From a virus, in IMG/VR virus record IMGVR_UViG_3300030677_000007, positions 1 through 55,535 of that record: a stretch of DNA of 55,535 nt, one strand, 5' to 3'. The notes under the pieces are model-generated. The model was not told the origin of the DNA, ran no database searches, and saw nothing but the letters and a program-made list of their open reading frames with translations. Every line of letters starts with the position of its first letter. Positions within the stretch are counted from its first letter, which is position 1. Position numbers and translations under genes: made by a program. This document shows positions 6,946 to 16,310 of the stretch, in pieces.

Positions 6946-9900
6946 TCAGTAGGTGACGCGGGGGCTGGTGGTGCTGAGCGTCGCCCCGGCGTCGAGCGAC
7001 GCGGGGAAGTTGCTCGCGGGGAGCGCCGGCAGGGTGTAGGCCGAGCCCAGCGGCTGGCACACCACCGACCCGGCCGCGTGGGTGCTGGCGAGATTCGCGG
7101 TCAGGGTGACGGCGACGCTGGTGTATCCGGCGACCGTCGTCGCCACGCTCTTGACCGTGGCGGACTCGGCCAGCGCCGTGCCCTGGCCGACGGTCAGGAC
7201 CGTCCCCGCCGGGAGCACCGCCGCCGCCGGGTTCAGCGAGCTCCCCGTCAGCGGCCCCAGTGTGATCACCGGCTGCCCCGCTGTCGCCTGCACCTGGAGC
7301 GTGCTGTGCAGGCTGCTGACAACCCACCAGTTCATGAACGGAGTCGCCGAGGACAGCTGAAGCGACGCCTTCAGGTTGCCCTGGTCATCGCCGTTCCAGG
7401 TCAGCTGCTCCAGGAACTGCTGGGCCACGATCGACGGGGCGGGCGCCGGTGGCCGCCGGGTGACCTGAACCCGGCTGCCGAACCCGAGCGCGAGCACCTG
7501 TGACCACAGGGCAGGGTTGCTGGCCGGGTCGATCGTCAGCTGGGCCAAGCGGGTCAGCGGCTGGCCGTACTGCTGCGCGAGGTACTGCGCCGCGTACTGC
7601 GGGACCGTCTGGTCCTGCACGTTGATCGTCCGCTCCAGCGTCCGCGGCGCGTACGCCACCGACGACACCGGGTTGGGCGCCAGGGCCGTCGGATACTGCG
7701 GGGAGCCCGGCGGTCCGGAGTTCGCCACCGACACCTGGTTGTAGATGTGCGTGGTGTCGTAGCCCGTCGCCACGTCGGTGAGGTACGGGATCTCTCCCGC
7801 CGCCTGGGCCTCGCCCAGGAGCACTGCGGGCGCGGTCTGGTAGTACCGCCAGGACCGGGCGGCGAGCTGCACCGTACCGCTGGCATCGGCGTAGACCTGG
7901 CCGTTCTCCGAGTCCCCCACCAGCTGGAGCGCGGACATGGCGTCCAGGCCCGCCAGGTCGGCGCCGCCCATCGCCGTGACCGCGTCCATCGTGCCCAGAG
8001 GACCGCCGTACCCGGACAGGGTCAGGATCCGCTGGGCCCGCGCCGCCGAGGTCTCCCCGGCCCAGCCGGTCGCGAAGCCGGACGCCAGGTCACCGAAGCT
8101 GGGGACCTGGTTCGTGGGGATCTCGCAGGCGTAGGCCAGGTCCCCGCTGAAGGCGAGCGAGTACTGGTTGAGCGGGCCAACGACGTACATCCCGATCGTG
8201 TCCGAGATGATCCCGGACGGCGAGCAGTTGTTGGTCGAGGTCCCGAAGTACCCGTTGCCGTCGACGTTGCCGTCCAGGCGCATACCGCCAGGGCTGAGGA
8301 TGATGGCGGCCATGTGCCAGTTCCCATCGCACACATACACCGGGATCGAGAAGGTGATGTTCTGGTTGGCCGTGTTCGACACGGTCACGTTGACGTGCCC
8401 GCTGGAGTCGATGACCAGTCCAGCGTGCGATCCGGTCGGGCCGGTGCGGTCCGAGGCCATCCACAGCGTCATGCCGGAGCCCGAGGCTGGGACGGTCGTG
8501 GTCCGGAAGCAGATGATCCGCGTCCAGCCCCCCGACGGGGGCCCGTTGGGCGTCCCCAGGTTGATGAACGTCCCCGCCTGCTGAGTCGTCGTCGGGGTCG
8601 GGTTGGCCAGCGTGACGACCGGCCCAGTCCCCCCTTCGAAGCCGGTGCCACTGACGCCGTTCCCCGACGTCAAACTCCCTGCCCCTGCACTGGAATTGAG
8701 GATGTTCGCACGGCCATGCTTCCCAGTCAGGTCACGGAAGCCGGAGGTGCCCACCGGCTCGTCGAGTGGGTACAGCCGGTCGGGCCCCAGCGCCAGCAGC
8801 TGCGCCTCAACATTCGGCTGAAGCGTGAAGTCCGCGAGCGAGGCGAGGACATCTACGCAGGTAAGGTCGACGGTTCCGTACGTGCCCGACATGTCCCACT
8901 GCTGCGGCCAGCGTTCGACATACCCGGCCCACAGCGGGTACACCACCCCGGGTGCGACCCAGGGCGACGCGGCCGCCGCACGCTCGAATTGCCACCCCGT
9001 CAGGTATCCGGTCAGCGCCGCAGCAACCGCACCCGTGTTGGAGACCGCGGGCCGCGCCCACACGGCCCCCGCCGGAGCCACCCCGCTCACCACCGCCGGC
9101 ACCCAGGCGCCGGACACCACCGAGACGGCAGTGCCAGTGCTGGTCGAGAGCAGGGCTCCCGACTGGGAATACCAGTAGATCAGCGGGGTCACGCTGACGG
9201 CCGCCGTCGCCATCAGGTATAGCGACGACGTCCAGGACTGCCCGGCCGTGACGGGGGACGCGTTGAAGTCGGAGGTCGCCCAGCCGTTGTTGTAGCCGAG
9301 GCCGAAGACCGCTGCGCCAGCGGCGCTCACCGGCACGCCCCACGTCAGGGCGGTCGTCAGCCCCACAGGAGCCGCCGGGCTGACCGTGGTGAAGCCAAAG
9401 GTGCCGCCAGTGGCGTTCACGTTGAGGGTGTCCAGCCCCGCGGCCATCCCCTGGGGCAGCACGTTCCGGGTCACCGGCCACGTCGCGGTGAGTCGGCACG
9501 GCACCATCGGCACGACGTTCGGCGCGTACGGCGACGCCGTGTTGTCGGGGTCGAGCGCCCCGTCCAGGTTCCACAGCGACAGCGTGAGCTCGCCCGACTC
9601 GACCTCGTCCAGCTCGTATTGTCGCCCGGACTGCTGAGCTGACCACGGGCCCCGGAGCCTGGCCGTCAGGTCCGTCCAGTACGGCGTCACCGCGTTCGAG
9701 GCGTTGCTGTTGAAGGCGACGGAGTACCGAATCTGTGGCCAGGACGGCATCAGGCCGCTGGCGCCCATCGCGGTGTTGACGTGCTCGATCGATGCCGACT
9801 GCCCGGCAACCGTCGCCGACCCGGCGCTGAAGGACGCAGCGACGGCACGCGGAGACCAGGTGTACGGGATCGATGCGAGCTGCGTCCATGCCTGGCCGTC

Positions 9901-10329
9901 CGGGCTGGCGTAGAACAGCCACGACCCGGCCGCCTCAGCCAGCGCCCACCAGGCGTGCGTGACGGGGCTGTACGTTGGCAGCGTCACGGTGGTGGCGACA
10001 CCGGCGGTCACGACCACGGCCTGCCACAGCGTCCCCGGCTGGCAGAGGAAGTACGCGGAGTCGGAGGCGTCGGCAGCCACCTTCATCAGCGTCTGCACGA
10101 CCTGGCCACCGGTGCCGCCGGGCGCCGGGGTGACCCGCGCCGAAAGCACCTGGCCAGTCGCCTCGTACGGACCCGCGGCGCCCAGGACCGGGAACGCGGT
10201 CGTGGCCGGCACCGTCACCCGCCCCGGCGCCGCGAGGGTCACCCCGGCCGACGTCGCGCTCCACACCGCGGTGTTCAGCACCCCAGCCATGAAGGCATCG
10301 ACGAGTGAGCCGAGAAGTGGGTTGTTCAT
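6946..10329 (-). CDS. Large minor tail / tail-tip protein with LamG-like domain
   Basis: 1127 residues. The ATG follows GGGAGGTCGAG. It comes directly after the tape measure, where siphoviruses encode distal-tail and baseplate-hub proteins. The N-terminal 180 residues have a concanavalin-like beta-sandwich texture. Residues 200-500 look like a distal-tail or adhesin core. Residues 590-730 have a LamG pattern (GNWHMAAIIL, MRLDGNVDG, HAGLVIDSSGHV). The last 250 residues resemble hub-like tail proteins. It may combine functions that other phages split over several genes. Carbohydrate binding is inferred. Confidence 0.75.
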   Translation of the reverse strand: MNNPLLGSLVDAFMAGVLNTAVWSATSAGVTLAAPGRVTVPATTAFPVLGAAGPYEATGQVLSARVTPAPGGTGGQVVQTLMKVAADASDSAYFLCQPGTLWQAVVVTAGVATTVTLPTYSPVTHAWWALAEAAGSWLFYASPDGQAWTQLASIPYTWSPRAVAASFSAGSATVAGQSASIEHVNTAMGASGLMPSWPQIRYSVAFNSNASNAVTPYWTDLTARLRGPWSAQQSGRQYELDEVESGELTLSLWNLDGALDPDNTASPYAPNVVPMVPCRLTATWPVTRNVLPQGMAAGLDTLNVNATGGTFGFTTVSPAAPVGLTTALTWGVPVSAAGAAVFGLGYNNGWATSDFNASPVTAGQSWTSSLYLMATAAVSVTPLIYWYSQSGALLSTSTGTAVSVVSGAWVPAVVSGVAPAGAVWARPAVSNTGAVAAALTGYLTGWQFERAAAASPWVAPGVVYPLWAGYVERWPQQWDMSGTYGTVDLTCVDVLASLADFTLQPNVEAQLLALGPDRLYPLDEPVGTSGFRDLTGKHGRANILNSSAGAGSLTSGNGVSGTGFEGGTGPVVTLANPTPTTTQQAGTFINLGTPNGPPSGGWTRIICFRTTTVPASGSGMTLWMASDRTGPTGSHAGLVIDSSGHVNVTVSNTANQNITFSIPVYVCDGNWHMAAIILSPGGMRLDGNVDGNGYFGTSTNNCSPSGIISDTIGMYVVGPLNQYSLAFSGDLAYACEIPTNQVPSFGDLASGFATGWAGETSAARAQRILTLSGYGGPLGTMDAVTAMGGADLAGLDAMSALQLVGDSENGQVYADASGTVQLAARSWRYYQTAPAVLLGEAQAAGEIPYLTDVATGYDTTHIYNQVSVANSGPPGSPQYPTALAPNPVSSVAYAPRTLERTINVQDQTVPQYAAQYLAQQYGQPLTRLAQLTIDPASNPALWSQVLALGFGSRVQVTRRPPAPAPSIVAQQFLEQLTWNGDDQGNLKASLQLSSATPFMNWWVVSSLHSTLQVQATAGQPVITLGPLTGSSLNPAAAVLPAGTVLTVGQGTALAESATVKSVATTVAGYTSVAVTLTANLASTHAAGSVVCQPLGSAYTLPALPASNFPASLDAGATLSTTSPRVTY

Positions 10330-10341
10330 CTCGACCTCCCG

Positions 10342-13146
10342 TCAGCTGGCTGCATAGACCAGGCCGGTCGTGGGGTTCCGCCTGCCGTACCGCAGGGCCT
10401 GCGTCTGCATGATCTTGAAGAGTTGCTTGCCGTCGACCTGCACGACGATCGGCTGGAGCTGACCACCGCCGCCCTGCCCGGCACCGGCTCCGTTGCTGCC
10501 GGCTGCCAGTGCCCCGTACGAGCCGGGGCTCCCACCGATCGTCAGGCCAGCAGCGGCGGCCAGACTGTGGGTGGCCATCCCCACCTTCCGCGTCGAGCCC
10601 TTGATGCCGTCCGCGACCATGCTGCCGATCTTCGCCCCGGCCACGTCCGGCGAGCCCGAGCCGCTCAGCGGTCCCTTCTTGGCCGGGCTGAACGGGAGGT
10701 AGGAGCGGATCTCCGAGGCGATCGACTTCATCGCGCCGCCCGCGCCGCCGAGCATCGAAGTGATGCCGCTGATCAGGCCCTTGATCAGATTTTTGCCCGC
10801 ATCGAGCAGGAGCGTGCCGAAGCCGGAGGTCGCGCTCAGGATCAGGTGGACCAGGTCCCCTAGGCCTTGCGTTGCGAGCTTCTTGACGTCCGTCCAGGCG
10901 CGGCTCCAGTGGCCGGTGATCAGATCGAGCACGATCCCGATCGTGTTGAGGGTCAGGTGCATGCCGAGACTGATCACGCCGGAGATGATCGTCCAGGCGA
11001 GTTTGACCGTGTCGCGCACAATTCCCCAGGCCAGCCGCCAGGTTGAGACCAGGTTGACGAGCAGTGGGTGCAGGTAGACGTCCCAGGCGATGGTCGCTGA
11101 CGTGGAGATGGCCAGCCAAATTTTCGCCCAGACGGCGGACAGTTCGGATGCGTGGGCCGACCACCAAGCGGTCAGGTCCGCCAGCCTGGCCTGGATCCAC
11201 TTGATCACGTTGTTGTCCAGCCAGCGCGCCAGTGCCTGGACCCCGTGGACCATTGAGGACCAGGCGGCGAGGAAGTCGGCCTTGTGGGCAGTGACCCAGC
11301 CGATCAGGGCGCTGATCGCGGCCTGCGCCAGGTGCAGGGCTCCCACCAGCACTGTGCGTAGGAAGCTGGCGACGTCGGTCACCGCTTCGCGGAAGGGCTT
11401 GAAGTGGGTGTAGGCGTAGATCGCGGCTGCGGCCACGGCGGTGATCCCCAGGACCACCGGGTTGACCTCAATCGCCGTCAGCGCCCCGGCGACGCTCCAG
11501 AGCGCGGCAACGAGCACGCCGCCGAGGATTGCGGCCAGGCCCTGGACGGCGCTCTGGTGGGAGGTCAGCCAGCTCAGGCCGCTGCGGGCCACTCCGAGCA
11601 CCTTGGACAGGACCGGCAGCATCTCCTGACCCAGCTTGACGCCAAGAGATTCCAGACCGCTCTCAAGTTCATGCGTCTCCTGGCTGACGGTCTGTTGAGT
11701 GGCCTGCCATGCGGAGCCGAATCCCTTTGCGCCTTTCTCTAGTTCCGGGTATTTCGACATCATGCGGTCGTACTGTCCCATAAGCACGGCCAGACCGGCG
11801 CCTGCCTTCTTCCCGAACATATCCGTAATTACCTGACCCTCCTGGGTCGCGGTAATTCCGGCCGCCTTGAAGTGGTTCTGTAGGTCCGTCAAGGCCAGCT
11901 TCAGGCCGCCCTTTTGCATGTCTTCCGACAGAGTGCTACTGGTCATCCCGAACTTCTGCAACCACACCGCAGCGGTATTGACTGGAGCAGCCAATGCCTG
12001 CACAGACATTCGCAGGTCGGTGCCCGCTTTTGCACCCCGGATATTATTATCTCCGAATGTCGCGAGCGCAGCGCCTACGTCATTCAGAGAAAGGCCGTAG
12101 CCTTTTACCACCGCGAGCATTCCAGTACCCATGGCGTCAGCCAGGTCCTGCATTTGCATATCGCCCGAACCGACAATTGCATTCAGTGCGCCCATTGCTT
12201 GGCCGTAATTCTGGACGCCGGGAATTCCGCTCGCGATAGCGGCATCGAGTGCATTCTGAACGTCGACCAGATCTGCGTGACCGACTGCCGCGCCCTCGGC
12301 GCCGGTCTTCAGGATGTCCAGCGCCCTCGCGCCGGTGATTCCCGTGGAGGCGAAGGAGCTTTCGACGTGGTACAGCGCCTCCGCCAGGCTGTCCGGACTG
12401 TCGCCGACCTGCCCCGCCAGCCGCAGAACCCCGTCGCCGAGGCCCTTCAACTGGCCCTTGGCCACCCCCGCCTGGGTGTTGAGACTCGTGATCTCCGAGT
12501 TGAACGCCGTCGCGCCCTTGATGGCCTCGAACACGCCGACGCCAGCCGCCGCGAGCCCGAGCACGTACGTCTGTAGGGCACCCGCCGTCTCCCCCAGGGC
12601 GGCTGACGACTCACCGGCCGAAGCGGTCGCCGCCCCGCCGGCCTCCGTTGCTGCCGCTGCACCCTCAACGCTGGCGGCGCGCACCTCCGTTGCCGAGGCC
12701 GTGGCGGCGCCTGCGGCTGACGCGAACCCAGCGTCCAGGCCACCGAGGGACTCCGTGGCGGTGGCCATGCTGACCTTGACCGCCTCCGCCATCTCCTCCG
12801 CTGCCCCGGAGATGGCGCCGAAGGAAGGCGTGGCCGCCTCGGCCGTGCCGGTCGCAGCCTTGGCGAGCGCCCGGAGCGCGGACGCGACGCCGCGGACTGT
12901 GGTCTTGACCGTGGTCAGCGGGTCGACGATGCCTGCGGCGAGCTCGACGGCCGCATCCAAGATCACCTTGAAGCTGTCGGCTGCGACCCGGGCGCTCTCG
13001 TCCAGCGCAGTCGCCATCTGCCGCGCCGTGGCCGTGATCCGGCCGGAGGTCTCCTCACTCAGGTCGGCCGCTGCGGTGAACGACTCGGTGAAGGGATCAG
13101 TGAGGCCTCGGAGGGTGACGTAGAGGTCGCCGACTTCGCTCGACAT
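10342..13146 (-). CDS. Tail tape measure protein
   Basis: 934 residues. The ATG at 13146 has G-rich GGGGGG upstream and begins MSSEVGDLYV. The first 200 residues are Ala-rich helical. Residues 220-450 match the TP901-type tape measure core (for example LDIL..GAEGAAVG, NYGQAMGALN, LAAPVNTAAV). Several hydrophobic segments (550-800) fit the membrane-active part, and the C-terminus is Gly/Ser-rich. At about 1.5 Å per residue the tail would be near 140 nm. A middle block (about 11,640-12,260) uses noticeably more A/T-ending codons than the rest. Confidence 0.9.
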   Translation of the reverse strand: MSSEVGDLYVTLRGLTDPFTESFTAAADLSEETSGRITATARQMATALDESARVAADSFKVILDAAVELAAGIVDPLTTVKTTVRGVASALRALAKAATGTAEAATPSFGAISGAAEEMAEAVKVSMATATESLGGLDAGFASAAGAATASATEVRAASVEGAAAATEAGGAATASAGESSAALGETAGALQTYVLGLAAAGVGVFEAIKGATAFNSEITSLNTQAGVAKGQLKGLGDGVLRLAGQVGDSPDSLAEALYHVESSFASTGITGARALDILKTGAEGAAVGHADLVDVQNALDAAIASGIPGVQNYGQAMGALNAIVGSGDMQMQDLADAMGTGMLAVVKGYGLSLNDVGAALATFGDNNIRGAKAGTDLRMSVQALAAPVNTAAVWLQKFGMTSSTLSEDMQKGGLKLALTDLQNHFKAAGITATQEGQVITDMFGKKAGAGLAVLMGQYDRMMSKYPELEKGAKGFGSAWQATQQTVSQETHELESGLESLGVKLGQEMLPVLSKVLGVARSGLSWLTSHQSAVQGLAAILGGVLVAALWSVAGALTAIEVNPVVLGITAVAAAAIYAYTHFKPFREAVTDVASFLRTVLVGALHLAQAAISALIGWVTAHKADFLAAWSSMVHGVQALARWLDNNVIKWIQARLADLTAWWSAHASELSAVWAKIWLAISTSATIAWDVYLHPLLVNLVSTWRLAWGIVRDTVKLAWTIISGVISLGMHLTLNTIGIVLDLITGHWSRAWTDVKKLATQGLGDLVHLILSATSGFGTLLLDAGKNLIKGLISGITSMLGGAGGAMKSIASEIRSYLPFSPAKKGPLSGSGSPDVAGAKIGSMVADGIKGSTRKVGMATHSLAAAAGLTIGGSPGSYGALAAGSNGAGAGQGGGGQLQPIVVQVDGKQLFKIMQTQALRYGRRNPTTGLVYAAS

Positions 13147-13249
13147 AGCGCCCCCCATCGGCAGTTGTGGAGATCCGGTGCGGGAGGCGGTGCTATCGGG
13201 CTACGGTCTGCGTGCGGCCGCCACCGGGGCAGCCCACAAGGGGGTCCTC

Positions 13250-13759
13250 GTGAGCGGGCGCAGGGGTGCAGGGGCGCACCCGATGACCACAGGTCAGAAG
13301 GTCGGCGTCGGGTTCGCAGTGTTCTGCGTCGTCGCAGTCGTGTATGCGCTCATCGCGCCGAAGGCGGCCACCACCACGACCGCCTCACCACCTACTGCGG
13401 CGGCGGGCAGCAGCGCGCCAGCAGCGAAGCCGACGACTGCCCCACGACCGACAGCGGCGAAGGCGCAGGCGTCGCCGGAACCGACGTTCGTCTACCCCGG
13501 CGACGCTCAGTGCGCCATCACCTACCGCGACCGTGGCGACGGCACCATGAGCTGGACCGCTACCGTCACCGTGGCAGGTGAACTGATCACGCACGCGGGC
13601 GACTCAGCAGGCAATCTCTACCCCCACGACACCCAAGTCGGCGTCGGCCAGAGCTCGTTCGCGGCTCCGGTGCCGCTCTCCTCGATCACCGACGTCGGGG
13701 GCAATCTCACCGGCAGCGACGGTACGTCGTACGGCTGCTCCGTTGCCCCCGCGAAGTAG
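13250..13759 (+). CDS. Membrane-anchored moron gene in the late operon
   Basis: 169 residues on the strand opposite to all neighbours. The GTG at 13250 has AAGGGGG five bases upstream; an internal ATG at 13283 is an alternative. After a short basic N-terminus, one membrane segment (GVGFAVFCVVAVVYALIA) is followed by a Thr/Ala/Pro linker and a compact domain with two cysteines (DAQCAITY and YGCSV), which could form a disulfide outside the cell. This is the layout of a lysogenic-conversion or exclusion protein expressed from the prophage. Family not recognised. Confidence 0.7.
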   Translation: MSGRRGAGAHPMTTGQKVGVGFAVFCVVAVVYALIAPKAATTTTASPPTAAAGSSAPAAKPTTAPRPTAAKAQASPEPTFVYPGDAQCAITYRDRGDGTMSWTATVTVAGELITHAGDSAGNLYPHDTQVGVGQSSFAAPVPLSSITDVGGNLTGSDGTSYGCSVAPAK

Positions 13760-13760
13760 C

Positions 13761-14225
13761 TCAGCCCCAGGAGATGTCGTTGAAGACGTCCAGTACAGCC
13801 ACGCTGACGGCAGCCTCCCCGATGGCGTCAGCGGCTGGCTTAAGCCAGGGGTAGGTGATGCCGTGGTCGCCGGTCTCCAGGTAGTAGCCGTACCTGCTGG
13901 AGTCGACCCGGGATCGCCACCGGGACGAGTACTCCGGGTAGTGCCCCCGGCGCGGGCCGACCTTCGTCGCCCAGCCCTCGATCGACCGCTCGACCGGGTT
14001 GTGGCCGATCGACTCCACGAGGGTGCCTGAGATCTGCGCTGGGCCCTCGCCCGGCCGGGCCGGGGTCGGGGTGCCGTAGTCGTGCTGCCCGTTGCTGGCG
14101 TTGGCCCGGGCTTGGCGCTCGATCGCCTCCGCAACCGATTCCAAGCCCTCGGCCATCCGGAGCGCGCCCTGCTCGGCGACCCGCGCGAGGATCGCCCGCA
14201 GCACGCCAGCCTCCAGCTCGGCCAT
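13761..14225 (-). CDS. HK97 gp10-like head-tail/tail completion protein
   Basis: 154 residues, ATG start. Residues 60-150 show the HK97-gp10 pattern: ISGTLVESIG, a basic segment, YGYYLETGDHG and a C-terminal YPWLKPAADA helix. In many phages this protein sits between connector and major tail genes. Here it lies after the tail chaperones and before the tape measure. The stop faces the stop of the plus-strand moron two bases away. Confidence 0.7.
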   Translation of the reverse strand: MAELEAGVLRAILARVAEQGALRMAEGLESVAEAIERQARANASNGQHDYGTPTPARPGEGPAQISGTLVESIGHNPVERSIEGWATKVGPRRGHYPEYSSRWRSRVDSSRYGYYLETGDHGITYPWLKPAADAIGEAAVSVAVLDVFNDISWG

Positions 14226-14228
14226 GAC

Positions 14229-15022
14229 CTACCCCCTCGCTCGCTCCTCCGCTGCCGCCCGCGCCTCCCGCTTCGCCGCCAGCAGGTCCCAACAGACTCT
14301 GCGCACATACGGCGGCGTAGCCAGCATCTGCTCCCAGGACCACTTGAAGGTGAGCATCAGCTCGACCCACTGCACCTCAACGGGGACCGGGCCAGATCCC
14401 CATGTGCCGCCGTAGATGCTTTCCGCAGGCCACAGCACATCGTTGAGGTAGCTGGAGTCGAGCTCTACTGAGGGTTTTGGAGCTCCCGGAAGGCGGCGCC
14501 GATCGCACCGATGACGCCCAGCGGCGCGTAGGAGAGGCCCTCCACGGTCGGCGTCGCCGGCAGCAGGGGCGGCACGTCGGCCTCCGACCTCGCGTCCCAG
14601 ATGCACCAACGGCGAAGCACCTTGAGCATCGTGGTCTTGATGACCTCAGCGTCAGCTGCTGTCGGTTCCCCGTCGTCGCCTACGGAGATGCCTCGCAGGC
14701 CTCTGCTGATCTCGTCGATCGTCTCCGAGGCCATCAGGCCCGGGTTCCGCATCTCGATCCACGGCTCCGGCAGACCCTGGAGGTGGAACTGCGGCAGCTT
14801 GATGGTCGTGATGCGCTGCGCGTAGCCGCCCTCCGGGACCTGCACCGACGGAGCGACGGACTGGACGGCCTGGATCTGCGGCAGGGGCTGCGGCTGGGCC
14901 TGGGGGTGCGGCATGTACGGCTGCTCATAGACCGGCTGCCCAGCGGCGGGCGCGAGGAAGGCGGTCGGCACCGGCTGCGCGGCCGCGGCCGCGGCCGGCT
15001 GCGGGTAGTCGGGTGTACTCAT
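14229..15022 (-). CDS. Tail assembly chaperone GT fusion (-1 frameshift product)
   Basis: The reading frame that ends at 14229 has no good start of its own but continues gpG after a -1 shift at AAACCCT (minus strand, 14477-14471). The extension begins about PKPSVELDSSYL and contains conserved-looking WPAESI and FKWSWEQML stretches, then a basic Ala/Glu/Arg tail. In lambda-like phages the G and GT proteins chaperone the tape measure during tail assembly. The translated product would join 15022-14474 to the shifted frame to 14229, about 265 residues. Confidence 0.7.
14465..15022 (-). CDS. Tail assembly chaperone G
   Basis: 185 residues from an ATG. The first 60 residues are a Pro/Gln/Ala-rich low-complexity region. 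Residues 65-185 are the folded chaperone-like part (TIKLPQFHLQGLPEPWIEMRN followed by helices). It lies between major tail protein and tape measure, and its 3' end carries the slippery site producing the longer GT form. Confidence 0.8.
   Translation of the reverse strand: MSTPDYPQPAAAAAAQPVPTAFLAPAAGQPVYEQPYMPHPQAQPQPLPQIQAVQSVAPSVQVPEGGYAQRITTIKLPQFHLQGLPEPWIEMRNPGLMASETIDEISRGLRGISVGDDGEPTAADAEVIKTTMLKVLRRWCIWDARSEADVPPLLPATPTVEGLSYAPLGVIGAIGAAFRELQNPQ
14471..14477 (-). other. Programmed -1 frameshift slippery site
   Basis: On the coding strand the gpG frame reads A AAC CCT, a canonical X XXY YYZ heptamer with X=A and Y=C. A stop codon follows two codons later (CAG TAG), which ends gpG. 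The -1 frame stays open to 14229. The position at the end of the first chaperone gene is where siphoviruses place this signal. Confidence 0.75.
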
Positions 15023-15060
15023 CTTGCTGCTCCAGGGTGTGAGGGGTGAGGGGGTTGGTG

Positions 15061-15124
15061 TCCCGGCGTGCTGGGGGCGCTCCCCGCGCCCTCACACGTC
15101 AGCGCCACAGCCGGCACGCCGGGA
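15061..15124 (-). other. Long-loop inverted repeat between major tail protein and chaperone genes
   Basis: TCCCGGCGTGC (15061-15071) is perfectly complementary to 15114-15124, with 42 bases between. It occupies the gap between chaperone start and major tail protein stop. With no clear T tract it may be an RNA-processing or attenuating structure rather than a simple terminator. It may help set the high ratio of tail protein to chaperone. Confidence 0.45.
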
Positions 15125-15140
15125 GAATGTGGGACCGCCG

Positions 15141-16310
15141 TCAGTAGGCGGTGGTCTGCCAGTTGGCGACGACAGCCTGGACCACGCCGCCGTCGACCGT
15201 GTTGGCCACGCCGGATACGGAGAAATCCGCGTTCGAGTACGGGCCGGACAGGTCCCGCTTTCCCTTGAAGACCGCGGACTTGCTGCTGGTCAGCGTCAGG
15301 GACTGGCCGCCCCGGCTGATCGGCTGCTGCAACGCCATCACCAGCGGCAACTGGGTGTTACCGGTGAACAGGCCCAGGTCGAGGCTGTTCTCGTAGATGG
15401 CCTTCAGGGTCCCGTCGTACTCCAAGGCCCCCGCGAAGACCTCGCGCGGGCCCTGCGTGCCATCCGAGCTCGCAATGGCCTCGACCGCGCGCTTGAACGT
15501 CGCGTCGTAGGTCAGGCCCCTGGTGGACGCCGCGCCGCCGATGGTCTGCGTCCACGACCAGCCGAGCCACGGATCGTAGGCGGTGTACGCGCCGGTGGCC
15601 GCGGTCTGCGGGACGGACGGAGCTCCGGTGGCCTTCAGTGAGAGGCTGACCGACGCCTTGGGGTCGATCTTGAGCCCGACCTCGGAGAACCGCACGTAGG
15701 AGCAGCTCACTGTCGAGACGGTGTCGAAGTACGTCAGCGAGTAGGTCGGCAGAGCGATTGCGGGGTTCTGCTTGAAGGTGTGGATGGTGGGTGTCTGGAC
15801 CACGGCGGAGACGGCGTGGCCGTACGCCAGGCCCACGCTCGCGCCCGCCACTGTGGTGACCGTGTGGACATAGGGGCCCGTACCGGTGGGCGCGCCGACC
15901 GTGACGGCGTACTCCTGGAGCGCGCCCGTGTCCAGGCGGATGATCGTGCCAGCCGCCAGGGAGACAGGCAGCGAGACCACAGTGGCGCCGACCGCGGTCA
16001 GCACGGACAGCGTGGTCGACGTCCCCGCCGTCACCACGTCCGGGCCGATCGTCGCGCAAAAGAAGTGCGGCGCCAGGTCCGGGTAGGCCATCAGATCGAT
16101 CGACCAGTCCGAGGACGACGGCCCCTGATAGGACCCGTGCAGCACGGAGTCGTCCGCGCGTACCGACTCGTCCCGCAGCTGCGCGATGACGTCCTCGAAA
16201 CCGCTGCTGCCGGTGTACGGCAGGCCGATGTTGGGCGCGACGTAGGTCCCCGGCGAGCCGGACGACTCCTTGCCCATGGCCAGCGTCCCCAGGCGTGCGA
16301 GCTTCGCCAT
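15141..16310 (-). CDS. Major tail protein
   Basis: 389 residues. The ATG at 16310 overlaps the stop of the preceding small gene by one base (TGATG). The protein is beta-rich with Thr/Ser/Gly/Val (for example DWSIDLMAYPDLAPHFF, KASVSLSLKATG, YSNADFSVSGVANT), the usual composition of a siphovirus tube protein. Location before the chaperones and tape measure supports the call. It would polymerise around the tape measure to form the tail tube. Confidence 0.85.
   Translation of the reverse strand: MAKLARLGTLAMGKESSGSPGTYVAPNIGLPYTGSSGFEDVIAQLRDESVRADDSVLHGSYQGPSSSDWSIDLMAYPDLAPHFFCATIGPDVVTAGTSTTLSVLTAVGATVVSLPVSLAAGTIIRLDTGALQEYAVTVGAPTGTGPYVHTVTTVAGASVGLAYGHAVSAVVQTPTIHTFKQNPAIALPTYSLTYFDTVSTVSCSYVRFSEVGLKIDPKASVSLSLKATGAPSVPQTAATGAYTAYDPWLGWSWTQTIGGAASTRGLTYDATFKRAVEAIASSDGTQGPREVFAGALEYDGTLKAIYENSLDLGLFTGNTQLPLVMALQQPISRGGQSLTLTSSKSAVFKGKRDLSGPYSNADFSVSGVANTVDGGVVQAVVANWQTTAY

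Noticed and set aside
7747-9222. 491-codon plus-strand open frame antisense to the tail-tip gene
   Set aside because: It is a mirror of a real minus-strand gene in very GC-rich DNA. Its product is Arg/Gly/Pro-rich low-complexity with no ribosome site or family pattern.
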